A DNA stretch of 64,000 bases from RGIG4608 sp045643885. Its GTDB lineage: Bacteria; Bacillota; Clostridia; Oscillospirales; CAG-272. The stretch spans positions 53,796-117,795 of the forward strand of contig JAZRFY010000029.1 of the NCBI GenBank assembly GCA_045643885.1, read 5' to 3'. Below, piece after piece: positions 41,860 through 51,701 of this stretch (position 1 is its first letter; every line of letters begins with the position of its first letter). The position numbers were made by a program, and so were the translations under genes. Below the pieces are notes generated by a model. The model was not told where the DNA came from. It saw nothing but the letters and a program-made list of their open reading frames with translations, and did not search any database.

Positions 41860-43578
41860 TTAATCAACCACTCTATTGATCTTGAATCTTATGATCTTTC
41901 TGGAAGTGTTCTTTTCAAACTCTTCATTTCTGATCTTAACGATTTGAACCTTTTTGTAAGGAGCAGATCTCTTGTTGATTTCGTTTACGTTATCCTTGAA
42001 GTGCTTATATGCATCATCGATTCCATGTGATTTGAGAGCATCAAAGTCGGGATAAATCTCAGCAACGATGCAATCCTTGCTAGAGCCGTCTGCATTAAGT
42101 CCTTCATAAACGACTACTTCGTTTACCCCGTAAATTCTTGAAATTTCGGTCTCGATCTCTTCAGGGTAAACATTTTTGCCGTTAGAAAGGATGATGAGGT
42201 TCTTAAGACGACCTGTGATATAAATCCAGCCCTCTTCGTCGAGCTTACCGTAGTCACCTGTCTTGAAGTAGCCTTCTTCGTCAAATGCTGCAGCAGTTGC
42301 TTCGGGATTCTTATAGTAGCCAATCATTACGTTGGGACCCTTAACGCAAATTTCACCTTCACCGTTTTCATCGGGATCGGCAATCTTTACCTGTTCACCG
42401 ATAATCGGTACACCAACACTGCCCTTCTTTCTGTATTCATTTCTGTTACAAGAAATAAGGGGAGCACATTCAGTGATACCATAGCCGTTAAGAATTGTGA
42501 TGCCGATTCCCTCGAAGGTATCGATAATATCCTGGTTAAGAGCAGCACCACCACAGATAATCATTTCAAGCTTTCCACCAAAGGAACTTGTAACACTTGC
42601 AAAAAGCTTTTTACGAAGGTCAAGACCAACCTTTCTCATTCCGTTACTTGCTTTGATCATAGTGCGAAGGAGCTTATCCTTACCCTGCTTTTCAGCAGTA
42701 GACCAAATTCTCTTATAGAATGTTTCTACAAAGAGAGGCACGAGGATAAGATGTGAAGGCTGTTCCTCCTTCAATTCATTAAGAATATACTTAAGACCAC
42801 CGGAAATATATACCTCAGCACCCTGAGCGTAGTGACCAACAAAGTTAACTGTTGAACCAAAGGTGTGGTGAGGAGGAAGCACACAAAGTGTCTTAGGTGT
42901 GATGTTGAAGTTATACATACCCTGAGTCATATCGGAAACGATATTTGTCTGAGTGAGCATAACACCCTTACCCTTTCCTGTAGTACCGGAAGTAAATACG
43001 ATACTTGCAAGCTTATCGGGATCAAGCTCATAATCGAAATATGTATTGTCGCCACCTTCAACAAGCTTTGCGCCATGATAGATGATATCTTCTAGCATCA
43101 AAACTTCATCAAGGTCAGTTTCTTTGCTCATACAAATGAATTTAGGGTTGATAGAAAGGTCATCTCTTACCTTTTCCATCTTGGAGTCAATTACCGAGCT
43201 ATAGATAATGAAGTCACATTCAGCACTTTCGATGATGCTCTTGATATCTTCCCAAGGAAGCTCCTTATCAATCGGTACTGTTACTGCACCAATTGACATA
43301 CAAGCATAATAAGACGTAATCCAGTTATAAGATGCCTCGCCGACGATAGCAATGTGCTTTTCTCTTACGCCTTCGGCAACTAAGCCTGTGCCCATAGAAA
43401 TGATATACTCGCGAGTTTCTTTAAAGGTTTTTCTTGTTACTTCTTTTTTGTGAGGATTTTCTTTAAAGGAATATGCGATGCGGTCTGGATACTTTCTTGC
43501 AACGTTCTCAGTCATAATTCGAAAATCTTCGAATACTGTGGTTTCGTACAAGGGATAGTTTTTGTTTCTGTTTTTCAT
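41860..43578 (-). CDS. AMP-forming acyl-CoA ligase (long-chain fatty acid-CoA ligase type)
   Basis: A 572-residue adenylate-forming enzyme. The phosphate loop is FTSGTTGKGKGVMLTQ, followed by GYGITECAPLI and GDYGKLDEEGWIYITGR, with the catalytic C-terminal lysine in TSRKIIRFK. It would activate a carboxylic acid, most likely a fatty acid, with ATP and CoA. Substrate length cannot be read. It is the last gene of the miaB-glyS unit, 23 bases after glyS, with a terminator 20 bases downstream. Confidence 0.88.
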   Translation of the reverse strand: MKNRNKNYPLYETTVFEDFRIMTENVARKYPDRIAYSFKENPHKKEVTRKTFKETREYIISMGTGLVAEGVREKHIAIVGEASYNWITSYYACMSIGAVTVPIDKELPWEDIKSIIESAECDFIIYSSVIDSKMEKVRDDLSINPKFICMSKETDLDEVLMLEDIIYHGAKLVEGGDNTYFDYELDPDKLASIVFTSGTTGKGKGVMLTQTNIVSDMTQGMYNFNITPKTLCVLPPHHTFGSTVNFVGHYAQGAEVYISGGLKYILNELKEEQPSHLILVPLFVETFYKRIWSTAEKQGKDKLLRTMIKASNGMRKVGLDLRKKLFASVTSSFGGKLEMIICGGAALNQDIIDTFEGIGITILNGYGITECAPLISCNRNEYRKKGSVGVPIIGEQVKIADPDENGEGEICVKGPNVMIGYYKNPEATAAAFDEEGYFKTGDYGKLDEEGWIYITGRLKNLIILSNGKNVYPEEIETEISRIYGVNEVVVYEGLNADGSSKDCIVAEIYPDFDALKSHGIDDAYKHFKDNVNEINKRSAPYKKVQIVKIRNEEFEKNTSRKIIRFKINRVVD

Positions 43579-43601
43579 AAATATTCCCTTTCTATAATTT
43601 A

Positions 43602-45005
43602 TTAGAATCTAATTTTTTCCTCAATATATGACTTGAGCTCTGCAATAGGAAGTCTAACCTGTTCCATTGTGTCTCTGTCACGGATAGTTACGCAACCGTC
43701 TGTTTCAGATTCAAAGTCGTATGTGATACAAAGAGGTGTACCAACCTCGTCCTGACGTCTATATCTCTTGCCGATAGAACCTGTTTCGTCAAAGTCTACG
43801 CTGAAGTATTTTGCAAGCTCGCAGTATACTTCATCAGCCTTTTCGGAAAGCTTCTTTGAAAGAGGAAGGATTGCTGCTTTAACGGGAGCAAGTGCAGGAT
43901 GAAGGTGAAGAACTGTTCTTACGTCGTTCTTTTCTGCATCGATAATCTCTTCGTCATAAGCGTCACAAAGAACTGCGAGAACGCTTCTTTCAACGCCGAG
44001 AGAAGGCTCGATAACGTAAGGCGTGTATCTTTCGTTTGTCTCGGGATCGAAATATGTGAGATCCTTCTTGGATTCATTCTGGTGCTGAGTAAGGTCATAG
44101 TCGGTTCTATCAGCCACGCCCCAAAGCTCGCCCCAACCGAATGGGAACAAGAATTCAAAGTCAGTTGTTGCTTTTGAATAGAAGCAAAGCTCCTCGGGAT
44201 CGTGGTCACGAAGACGAAGGTTTTCGTCCTTAAGACCGATATCAAGAAGCCACTGATGGCAGAAGTTTCTCCAATATGCAAACCATTCAAGGTCAGTACC
44301 AGGCTTACAGAAGAATTCAAGCTCCATCTGTTCGAATTCTCTTACACGGAAAATGAAGTTGCCGGGAGTGATTTCATTTCTGAAGGACTTACCAATCTGT
44401 CCGATACCAAAGGGGAGCTTCTTTCTTGTTGTTCTCTGCACGTTTACAAAGTTTGTAAAGATACCCTGAGCTGTTTCGGGACGAAGATATACTGTGTTCT
44501 TGGAGTCTTCAGTAACACCCTGGAATGTTTTGAACATAAGGTTGAACTGACGGATATCAGTAAAGTTATGCTTTTTACATGTGGGACAAGGAATGTTGTG
44601 TTCTTCAACGAATTCCTTTAGCTCTGACTGAGAGAATGCGTCTATAGGCTTTTCAAGAGTATAGCCTGTTTCCTCGCACCAGTCCTCGATAAGCTTGTCT
44701 GCACGGAATCTTTCGTGGCACTCGCGGCAGTCCATCATAGGATCGGAAAATCCAGCAAGGTGTCCGGATGCAACCCATGTCTGAGGGTTCATAAGGATAG
44801 CTGCGTCAAGACCTACGTTGTACTTGTTCTCTTGAACGAACTTCTTCCACCAAGCTTTCTTGATGTTGTTCTTGAGCTCTACTCCAAGAGGGCCGTAGTC
44901 CCATGTGTTTGCAAGACCGCCATAGATTTCAGAACCGGGGAAAATGTAACCGCGGTTTTTGCATAAAGCAACGATCTTGTCCATTGTTTTTTCTGTGTTA
45001 ATCAT
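43602..45005 (-). CDS. glyS: Glycyl-tRNA synthetase (dimeric class II type)
   Basis: A 467-residue alpha2-type GlyRS. Motif 2 lies around FRNEITPGNFIFRVREFEQME, motif 3 is EPSLGVERSVLAVL, and a zinc pair CRECHERF / CPTCKKH lies in the insertion. It charges tRNA-Gly. AGGAGG precedes the ATG, and a small hairpin (ATAGC / GCTAT) lies just upstream. No T-box was found in the 50-base gap, so it is probably read from upstream. Confidence 0.96.
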   Translation of the reverse strand: MINTEKTMDKIVALCKNRGYIFPGSEIYGGLANTWDYGPLGVELKNNIKKAWWKKFVQENKYNVGLDAAILMNPQTWVASGHLAGFSDPMMDCRECHERFRADKLIEDWCEETGYTLEKPIDAFSQSELKEFVEEHNIPCPTCKKHNFTDIRQFNLMFKTFQGVTEDSKNTVYLRPETAQGIFTNFVNVQRTTRKKLPFGIGQIGKSFRNEITPGNFIFRVREFEQMELEFFCKPGTDLEWFAYWRNFCHQWLLDIGLKDENLRLRDHDPEELCFYSKATTDFEFLFPFGWGELWGVADRTDYDLTQHQNESKKDLTYFDPETNERYTPYVIEPSLGVERSVLAVLCDAYDEEIIDAEKNDVRTVLHLHPALAPVKAAILPLSKKLSEKADEVYCELAKYFSVDFDETGSIGKRYRRQDEVGTPLCITYDFESETDGCVTIRDRDTMEQVRLPIAELKSYIEEKIRF

Positions 45006-45055
45006 AATTTTGCCTTTCCTCCTTATAGCTGGTTTGCTATAAAAGATATAAAAAT

Positions 45056-45859
45056 TTATTTAAAAATATTTTTGGTAGCTTTGTTGTTGGATGGTACAAA
45101 ATACGTGTTAGTTGATGAAGACATTGTTTCTCCTTCAAGCTTGACTGTATTTTGTGTTATTGATGAGAAGTTTGCAAAAAAATCACAGTAGGCATTAATC
45201 TCATCGTCAGTTAAATTTGTTTTAAGATTGAGCTTTGATTTATTAACTATCAATGCTGATTTAACGGCTTCCATATTATTGGAATTCGACTGAGTTGATA
45301 TGAAATTATATAAGAAGGTTTCACCCATATCAGCCATCGAAACCTTAGATGCATCATAATTGCTATAAGTGAACATTGCCTTTGCAAGCTCACCAGTCAT
45401 ATAAACATTTCCGGAATATTCATTTCCATTGAAAACGAATGGATGTCTTATAAGGTATTCGAATTTATCAACACCGTCGGTCAAAGAAATCAACGAGTCC
45501 ATAGTAATAAACAAATATCGATTTACCTTTGCTCCTGTCAAATCCTCAATGGTATCAATCAATGCAGAAGGCTTGCCGCTTGAATACAAGTTTTGCAAAA
45601 TATTTCCGTTTGAAAGCATTGTGTTATCGGGAATTGCCAAAGAAGTAATGGAATTGTTTTTAGGGTTACAATGCAATAAAGCAACAGAAATCAAATCTCC
45701 GTTATGAGTTAAGCCGATAAGAACATTGGATTTTCTTTCAGTGGGGTCAACAATCATGCTTTCAAAATAGAGATTGGTCATTATGATAGCTGAAATTATT
45801 GCAAATACTATCAAAGAAATCAAAAAAGATTTCTTAAAAAGATCTGATTTAATCTTCAT
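45056..45859 (-). CDS. LCP-like (LytR-CpsA-Psr fold) membrane protein, probably inactive
   Basis: A 267-residue protein with one N-terminal membrane helix (about 13-33) and an outer domain that follows the LCP pattern: NVLIGL, LLHCNPKNNSITSLAIP, ALIDTIEDLTGAKVNRYLFITMDSLISLTDGV. The catalytic arginines of LCP ligases, normally in RSDTM and IPRDT, are replaced (NGDLI and IPDNT at 76-80). A pyrophosphate-binding role is therefore unlikely and it may be a binding or regulatory version. It lies between tgt and glyS in the same unit. The family match is by pattern and moderate. Confidence 0.65.
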   Translation of the reverse strand: MKIKSDLFKKSFLISLIVFAIISAIIMTNLYFESMIVDPTERKSNVLIGLTHNGDLISVALLHCNPKNNSITSLAIPDNTMLSNGNILQNLYSSGKPSALIDTIEDLTGAKVNRYLFITMDSLISLTDGVDKFEYLIRHPFVFNGNEYSGNVYMTGELAKAMFTYSNYDASKVSMADMGETFLYNFISTQSNSNNMEAVKSALIVNKSKLNLKTNLTDDEINAYCDFFANFSSITQNTVKLEGETMSSSTNTYFVPSNNKATKNIFK

Positions 45860-45881
45860 AATCGGCTCCTTTCATAATTAA

Positions 45882-47027
45882 TTAGTCGTGTAATCTTTCT
45901 CCGAGAATATTTCTGTATTTCTGATAGAATTCTTCAAAGTAGCCTTTATCCAGGGCTTCTCTGATCTTTTCAGTAAGCTCATTATAGAAATAGAGATTAT
46001 GGATTACTGCAAGTCTCATACCAAGCGCCTCTTTTGCTTTGATAAGATGTCTGATATAAGCTCTGCTATAATTTTTGCATGCAGGACATCCACATCCTTC
46101 GTCAAAGGGACGGGGATCCTTTGCATACTGCTCGTTCATGACATTCATTCTTCCATGCCATGTGAAGAGATTGCCGTGACGCGCATTTCTTGAGGGCATT
46201 ACACAGTCAAAGAAATCAACGCCTCTATGAACTGCTTCAAGAATGTTGCAAGGTGTACCTACACCCATAAGGTATCTGGGTTTGTCAGTAGGCATATAGG
46301 GTTCAACAACCTCAATAATGTGGTACATATCCTCGGTTGATTCACCAACGGCAAGACCTCCGATTGCATATCCGTCAAGATCGAGCTTTGCGATTTCTTC
46401 CATATGCTTGATTCTAAGATCATCATAGGTGCTTCCCTGATTGATTCCAAAAAGCATTTGGTTTTTATTGATAGTATCGGGCAAAGAGTTGAGTCTTTGC
46501 ATTTCGTTTTTACATCTGACAAGCCATCTTGTTGTTCTTTCACAAGATTGCTCAACATATTTATATTCAGCAGGGTTTTCAATGCACTCATCGAATGCCA
46601 TTGCAATTGTGGATGCAAGATTTGACTGAATCTGCATGCTTTCCTCAGGTCCCATAAAAATTCTCTTTCCGTCAACGTGAGAAGCAAAGGTTACACCCTC
46701 TTCAGTGATTTTTCTTAAGGATGCGAGAGAAAATACCTGAAATCCTCCGCTATCCGTTAAAACAGGCTTATCCCAATTGAAGAATTTGTGAATGCCTCCC
46801 ATTTCCTTGATGAGCTTGTCACCGGGTCTAACATGGAGGTGATATGTATTAGAAAGCTCAACCTGACACTTAAGCTCGCGAAGATCCATTGTAGAAACTC
46901 CACCCTTGATGGCTGCGCACGTACCAACGTTCATAAATACGGGAGTTTGGATATCTCCGTGAACGGTATGCAACACACCACGTCTTGCTTTGCCTTCAGT
47001 TTTTAAAAGTTCAAAATTTTTACTCAT
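45882..47027 (-). CDS. tgt: tRNA-guanine transglycosylase
   Basis: A 381-residue Tgt that exchanges guanine 34 for the queuosine precursor in tRNAs with GUN anticodons. The nucleophile and base loop are LTDSGGFQVFSL and FDCVMPSRNARHG. The zinc site is CGCPACKNY with a distant His. The usual queA partner is not next to it. An in-frame start five codons upstream overlaps the GAAAGGA site, so the ATG at 47027 is used. It follows mutL by 18 bases. Confidence 0.96.
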   Translation of the reverse strand: MSKNFELLKTEGKARRGVLHTVHGDIQTPVFMNVGTCAAIKGGVSTMDLRELKCQVELSNTYHLHVRPGDKLIKEMGGIHKFFNWDKPVLTDSGGFQVFSLASLRKITEEGVTFASHVDGKRIFMGPEESMQIQSNLASTIAMAFDECIENPAEYKYVEQSCERTTRWLVRCKNEMQRLNSLPDTINKNQMLFGINQGSTYDDLRIKHMEEIAKLDLDGYAIGGLAVGESTEDMYHIIEVVEPYMPTDKPRYLMGVGTPCNILEAVHRGVDFFDCVMPSRNARHGNLFTWHGRMNVMNEQYAKDPRPFDEGCGCPACKNYSRAYIRHLIKAKEALGMRLAVIHNLYFYNELTEKIREALDKGYFEEFYQKYRNILGERLHD

Positions 47028-47045
47028 TACTGTTCCTTTCATTGA

Positions 47046-49073
47046 TTATGAACGCTCAAATTGATAGTCAAGATTCTTCTTTGAAAGCTCCATAGCAACA
47101 GGTCTTCCGTGAGGACAGAAGGTTATATCCGGAATCTTCATAAGCTGCTCAACAATCCATTCTGTATGAGCATCAACGTATTCTCTTCCGGCCTTGATTG
47201 CTGCTTTGCAAGAGGCTTGATACAATGCTTTTTCAAAGAGGATATCTCTGGTAAGCTTGGCGTTTCCCTGTCCGTCTTTAATACGGTTAATCATAGTAGA
47301 AATTGTATCTTGAATATCACAGGAAGCAAGCTCTGTTGGTATTGAAGCAATCAAAACGCTATATTTTTTGGTTTGAATATTAAATCCAAGCTTTTCAAAT
47401 TCAATCAAATAATCATTGACGATTGATATTTCAGCTGACGTCAACATAATTTCGATAGGTGCTATCAAAATTTGTGATGATGGCTCTTTTTTGGACATCA
47501 TTTCCTTGTTTTTCTCGAAAATGATTCTTTCGTGAGCTGCGTGCTTATCTATAATAAGCATTTTATCGTCTCTTTCAACGATAAGATAAGAATTGAAGAC
47601 TTCTCCGACTATTCTATAAGAAATAGATTTTACGGCGGAAGGTTGATTTTCTACAATATCCTCCTCTGTATCTTCCTCGATAAAATCATCATTATCGGGG
47701 TCGTCAGGGCTTATCATTGTAGCGGGATCAAATACATTTGTCAAGAAGTAAACATAATGATCGACTGCCTTTTCAATCGGAATCTTATCAACATCCATAG
47801 CATAAAGCTCTGCGCCTTCAAGTTTGTCATAATCGATAGTCGTTGACACCTCTGGCTTTTCGGATATAACCTCCTGAACAATCGGTTTTTCATCGATTAT
47901 CTTTCTGTTGGGTACTTCATCGGTTAGCTTTATTTGCTCAACCTTGCTCTCGTTTTTAGAGTCTTCAATTGGAGCGAAGGTATGTGACAACGGACGTGCC
48001 TCTGCCAAGCTTTTATACTGTGTGGAAGTGATTCTTTGAGGAATTTCATCTTTAGAAGAGCCAAGCTTTATTTCGGGACGAGTTGTATTTTCCTCAAGAG
48101 CGCTTCTTACTGTGTGATATATTGCCTCGAAAACGGGCTTTTCGTTGGCAAATTTAACCTCAAGCTTTGTGGGATGCACATTAATATCAACGATCGATGG
48201 ATTGATTGTGAGGTTTAACACGCAGCACGGGAATTTTTCGGGAGCAAGATATGAAGTATAGGCTTGTTCGATTGCAGCCATAGCAAGCTTGCTCTTGATA
48301 AATCTATTGTTTATGAAGAAATTTTGATAATTTCTATTTGATTTAACTACGTCTGAGCGACCGATATAACCTTGAACTCGAATATCGTTTATCTCTGAGT
48401 CAACGTATATCATAGCATTTTGCATTTGCTTGCCCATAACGATGTAAATAACGTTTTCAAGCTTTCCGTCGCCCGGAGTTTCAAGCTTGATAGAGCCGTC
48501 AGAAATGAATCTGAAGGCGATTTCGGGGTGGGATAATGCTATTTTCTCAACAATAGTTGCAATAGCACTTGCCTCGGTTGCGTCGCGCTTTAAGAATTTT
48601 CTTCTTGCAGGAATGTTGGCAAAGAGATTTTCAACTATGACGCTTGTACCGTTTCTTGCAGCCTGTTCACTGTATTCAACAATCTCGCCACCGTGTGACT
48701 CGATCATTGCACCGTACGCAGCTTCGGGAGTTTTTGATATGATCCTTAAATCGGATACGGAGGCAATCGCTGCTAAGGCTTCACCTCTGAATCCAAGTGT
48801 AAGAATTTTCATAAGATCGTCAGACGTTTTAATCTTACTTGTTGCGTGACGCTTGATAGCTATGGGAAGATCCTCTGCTTCGATTCCACAACCGTTGTCG
48901 GATACGCGCATGTATGTAATACCACCGTTTTTGATCTCGATAGTAATCTGCTTTGCACCTGAGTCTATTGAGTTTTCGACCAATTCCTTTATAACTGATG
49001 AAGGTCTGTCAACGACCTCACCTGCGGCAATAAGGTTAGCCACCGCAAAGGAAAGCACATTAATTTTTCCCAT
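47046..49073 (-). CDS. mutL: DNA mismatch repair protein MutL
   Basis: A 675-residue MutL with a GHKL ATPase (ELVENSIDSGA, DNGCGI, GFRGEAL). After a variable linker rich in acidic residues (about 370-470) comes the C-terminal endonuclease domain with DKHAAHERIIFEK (the DQHAx2Ex4E site), ACKAAIKAG and CPHGRP. It is therefore a nicking MutL, as in organisms without MutH. It follows mutS by 12 bases. Confidence 0.97.
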   Translation of the reverse strand: MGKINVLSFAVANLIAAGEVVDRPSSVIKELVENSIDSGAKQITIEIKNGGITYMRVSDNGCGIEAEDLPIAIKRHATSKIKTSDDLMKILTLGFRGEALAAIASVSDLRIISKTPEAAYGAMIESHGGEIVEYSEQAARNGTSVIVENLFANIPARRKFLKRDATEASAIATIVEKIALSHPEIAFRFISDGSIKLETPGDGKLENVIYIVMGKQMQNAMIYVDSEINDIRVQGYIGRSDVVKSNRNYQNFFINNRFIKSKLAMAAIEQAYTSYLAPEKFPCCVLNLTINPSIVDINVHPTKLEVKFANEKPVFEAIYHTVRSALEENTTRPEIKLGSSKDEIPQRITSTQYKSLAEARPLSHTFAPIEDSKNESKVEQIKLTDEVPNRKIIDEKPIVQEVISEKPEVSTTIDYDKLEGAELYAMDVDKIPIEKAVDHYVYFLTNVFDPATMISPDDPDNDDFIEEDTEEDIVENQPSAVKSISYRIVGEVFNSYLIVERDDKMLIIDKHAAHERIIFEKNKEMMSKKEPSSQILIAPIEIMLTSAEISIVNDYLIEFEKLGFNIQTKKYSVLIASIPTELASCDIQDTISTMINRIKDGQGNAKLTRDILFEKALYQASCKAAIKAGREYVDAHTEWIVEQLMKIPDITFCPHGRPVAMELSKKNLDYQFERS

Positions 49074-49085
49074 AGTTCTCCTTTC

Positions 49086-51671
49086 TTATTTGAGTCTGTT
49101 ATTCAACTCAAACAAAAGATTCATTGCCTCAACGGGCGTCATTGAATTGATATCAACTTTTTTGATGTCCTCAATAACTGATTTTTCGGTAATTTCTTCG
49201 AACGTTATCAAAGATTCAAGCTCATCGTTTATATTTGAATTTGAAGTACTGAGGCTTCTTGCAGTATTTTCAACTGTTGCAAGAACCTCTTTGGCTCTTT
49301 TGATTACTTCTTTGGGTAATCCGGCAAGCTTTGCTACCTCAATACCGTAGCTGTCGTCTGTAGAGCCACGAATGATTTTTCTCAAGAATATGATATCATC
49401 ACCGCGTTTTTTAGCAGCAATGTTATAGTTTACAATTCCTGAAAATTCGTCTTCCATAGATGTAAGCTCGTGATAGTGAGTTGCAAAAAGTGTTTTAGCA
49501 CCGATTTTTTTGCTGTTTGTATATTCGATAATAGCTCTCGCTATGCTCATACCGTCAAAGGTTGACGTTCCTCTACCAACTTCATCGTATATTATAAGGC
49601 TTTTTTGAGTAGCATTTCGAAGGATATATGCAACCTCGTTCATTTCAAGCATGAACGTTGATTGACCTGAAGCCAAATCGTCAGAAGCTCCTACTCTTGT
49701 AAATACCTTATCTACAACGCCGATTCTCGCGTCACTTGCGGGAACGAATGCGCCGATCTGAGCCATTACTACGATCAATGCAACCTGTCTCATATAAGTC
49801 GATTTACCTGCCATATTAGGGCCTGTAATCAACATAAGTCTATTAGCTGCAGTATCAAGATAAACGTCATTAGGAACAAAATATGTGTCCTTTACGAATT
49901 GCTCAACAACGGGATGTCTGCCATCTTTGATTTCGATGATGCTACTATCATCAATTTCAGGTTTAATATAGTTGTTTTTAGCTGCAACTGTTGCAAGGCT
50001 GTTATAAACGTCAAGAGTGGCTACCAATGTTGCGGTTTTTCTGATTCTTTCGCTTTGCTCGGCAATTTGCTGACGAATCTCCTGGAAGAGATTATATTCA
50101 AGCGAACAAACCTTATCAGCAGCTCCAAGGATTGTTGCTTCAACGTCCTTAAGCTCCTGTGTGATATATCTTTCACAGTTGGAAAGGGTTTGCTTTCTGA
50201 TATATCTGTCGGGCACCATATCAATCAAGGATTTGGTAACCTCAATATAGTAACCAAACACCTTGTTGTAATTGATTTTAAGTGTTTTAATACCTGTGCT
50301 TTCTCTCTCGTTTTGTGTAATGCTTTCGATCCAGGAATGACCGTCAGTCATAATGGAGCGGAGATGATCAACCTCGGCACTGTAGCCTTCAAGGATGATA
50401 CCACCGTCACGAACTGAGAAAGGAGCATCTTCCTTAATGGATTTTTGAATGAGATTGTATATGTCGGAAAGAGTGTCAAAGCTTTCGTAAATCATTTTAA
50501 GCTCGTTGCTCCTGCAATCCGAAATGAGTGCTTTAACCTCGGGAAAAACCGAAATTGTATTGCATACGGCACGAAGATCCTTGCCGTTGGCAGTGCCATA
50601 GATTATCTTTGTAAGAAGTCTTTCAAGGTCCAAAACGCCTGAAAGCAAGGCCTCAAGCTCCTGACGCTTAATAAAATCCTTATACAATTCCTCAACGGCA
50701 TTTTGACGGCTGATTATCATGGAAGATTTGAGCAATGGATGCTCAACCCATTGACGAAGCAATCTTGCGCCAGGAGCAGTTTTTGTCTTATCAAGCACCC
50801 AAAGAAGAGAGCCTCTCTTCTCTTTTGTGCGCATTGTTTCACAAAGCTCGAGATTTCTTCTTGAGTTGACGTCAATCTCCATAAACTGACCTGTTGAATA
50901 AATCTTAAGGTCCTTTATGTTGTTGTTTTCACTCTTTTGCATCTCGGAAATATAATTTAAAAGTGCACCGATAGAGCAAATTATGGCTTTTCTGCCATCC
51001 CAGGCACTTCTTTCGCTCTCGAAAGCTTCTCTTACTTTATCGTAAGATGAATTGAAATCAAATCTATATGCCTGATTATCAGAAACGAGGGATGAAACCC
51101 TGTCTTTAATAAACTGACCTTTATCATGAATCGTATCAAGAGGCACATTTATGATTATCTCGCTCGGTCTATAAGCTGAAAGCTCGGTATTCAACTTGGA
51201 ATGCATTTCTTTTCCTGTAAATGAGGTGGCAAATGCCTGTCCTGTTGAAACGTCTGCAAAGCAAGCACCTATCTCCTCGGCATCATAATAAATGGCACAA
51301 AGATAGTTGTTTTGGTTCTCTCTCAAAAGATTGGGCTCGATGATTGTGGCAGGAGTAACAACTCTTGTAACGTCACGCTTAACAAGTCCTTTGGCAAGTG
51401 AGGGGTCCTCCATTTGCTCGCAGATAGCAACCTTATATCCCTTTTCAATAAGTCTACCTATATAGCCCTCGGCACTGTGGAAAGGAACGCCACACATGGG
51501 GGCGCGTTCCTCTTCACCGCAATCTCGTCCTGTGAGAGTAAGCTCAAGCTCGCGAGAAGCAAGGATTGCATCGTCAAAGAACATCTCATAGAAATCTCCA
51601 AGACGGTAGAAAAGAAGATAGTCCTTATATTTATTTTTTATTTCAAAGTATTGTTCCATCATTGGTGTCAT
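49086..51671 (-). CDS. mutS: DNA mismatch repair protein MutS
   Basis: An 861-residue MutS. The mismatch-wedge motif GDFYEMF is near residue 27, and Walker A is GPNMAGKSTYM. Walker B/signature regions follow (STFMLEMNEVAYIL, DEVGRGTSTFDG). It recognises mismatches and recruits MutL. AAGGAG is 9 bases from the ATG at 51671, two codons inside the longest frame. The gene order miaB-ylbF-mutS-mutL recalls the Bacillus ymcB-ymcA-cotE-mutS-mutL block without cotE. Confidence 0.97.
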   Translation of the reverse strand: MTPMMEQYFEIKNKYKDYLLFYRLGDFYEMFFDDAILASRELELTLTGRDCGEEERAPMCGVPFHSAEGYIGRLIEKGYKVAICEQMEDPSLAKGLVKRDVTRVVTPATIIEPNLLRENQNNYLCAIYYDAEEIGACFADVSTGQAFATSFTGKEMHSKLNTELSAYRPSEIIINVPLDTIHDKGQFIKDRVSSLVSDNQAYRFDFNSSYDKVREAFESERSAWDGRKAIICSIGALLNYISEMQKSENNNIKDLKIYSTGQFMEIDVNSRRNLELCETMRTKEKRGSLLWVLDKTKTAPGARLLRQWVEHPLLKSSMIISRQNAVEELYKDFIKRQELEALLSGVLDLERLLTKIIYGTANGKDLRAVCNTISVFPEVKALISDCRSNELKMIYESFDTLSDIYNLIQKSIKEDAPFSVRDGGIILEGYSAEVDHLRSIMTDGHSWIESITQNERESTGIKTLKINYNKVFGYYIEVTKSLIDMVPDRYIRKQTLSNCERYITQELKDVEATILGAADKVCSLEYNLFQEIRQQIAEQSERIRKTATLVATLDVYNSLATVAAKNNYIKPEIDDSSIIEIKDGRHPVVEQFVKDTYFVPNDVYLDTAANRLMLITGPNMAGKSTYMRQVALIVVMAQIGAFVPASDARIGVVDKVFTRVGASDDLASGQSTFMLEMNEVAYILRNATQKSLIIYDEVGRGTSTFDGMSIARAIIEYTNSKKIGAKTLFATHYHELTSMEDEFSGIVNYNIAAKKRGDDIIFLRKIIRGSTDDSYGIEVAKLAGLPKEVIKRAKEVLATVENTARSLSTSNSNINDELESLITFEEITEKSVIEDIKKVDINSMTPVEAMNLLFELNNRLK

Positions 51672-51701
51672 GGACAATCACTCCTTATTTAAAATTTTGA
51701 A

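Noticed and set aside
41837..41860. Tandem ATTTTT copies as a mobile or CRISPR-like repeat
   Set aside because: They are the T-rich tail of a terminator and too simple to carry other meaning.
45006..45055. T-box leader for glyS
   Set aside because: The gap is 50 bases and holds only a short hairpin, too small for a T-box.
49899..50417. 172-codon plus-strand frame
   Set aside because: It is antisense to the middle of mutS and has no family features.
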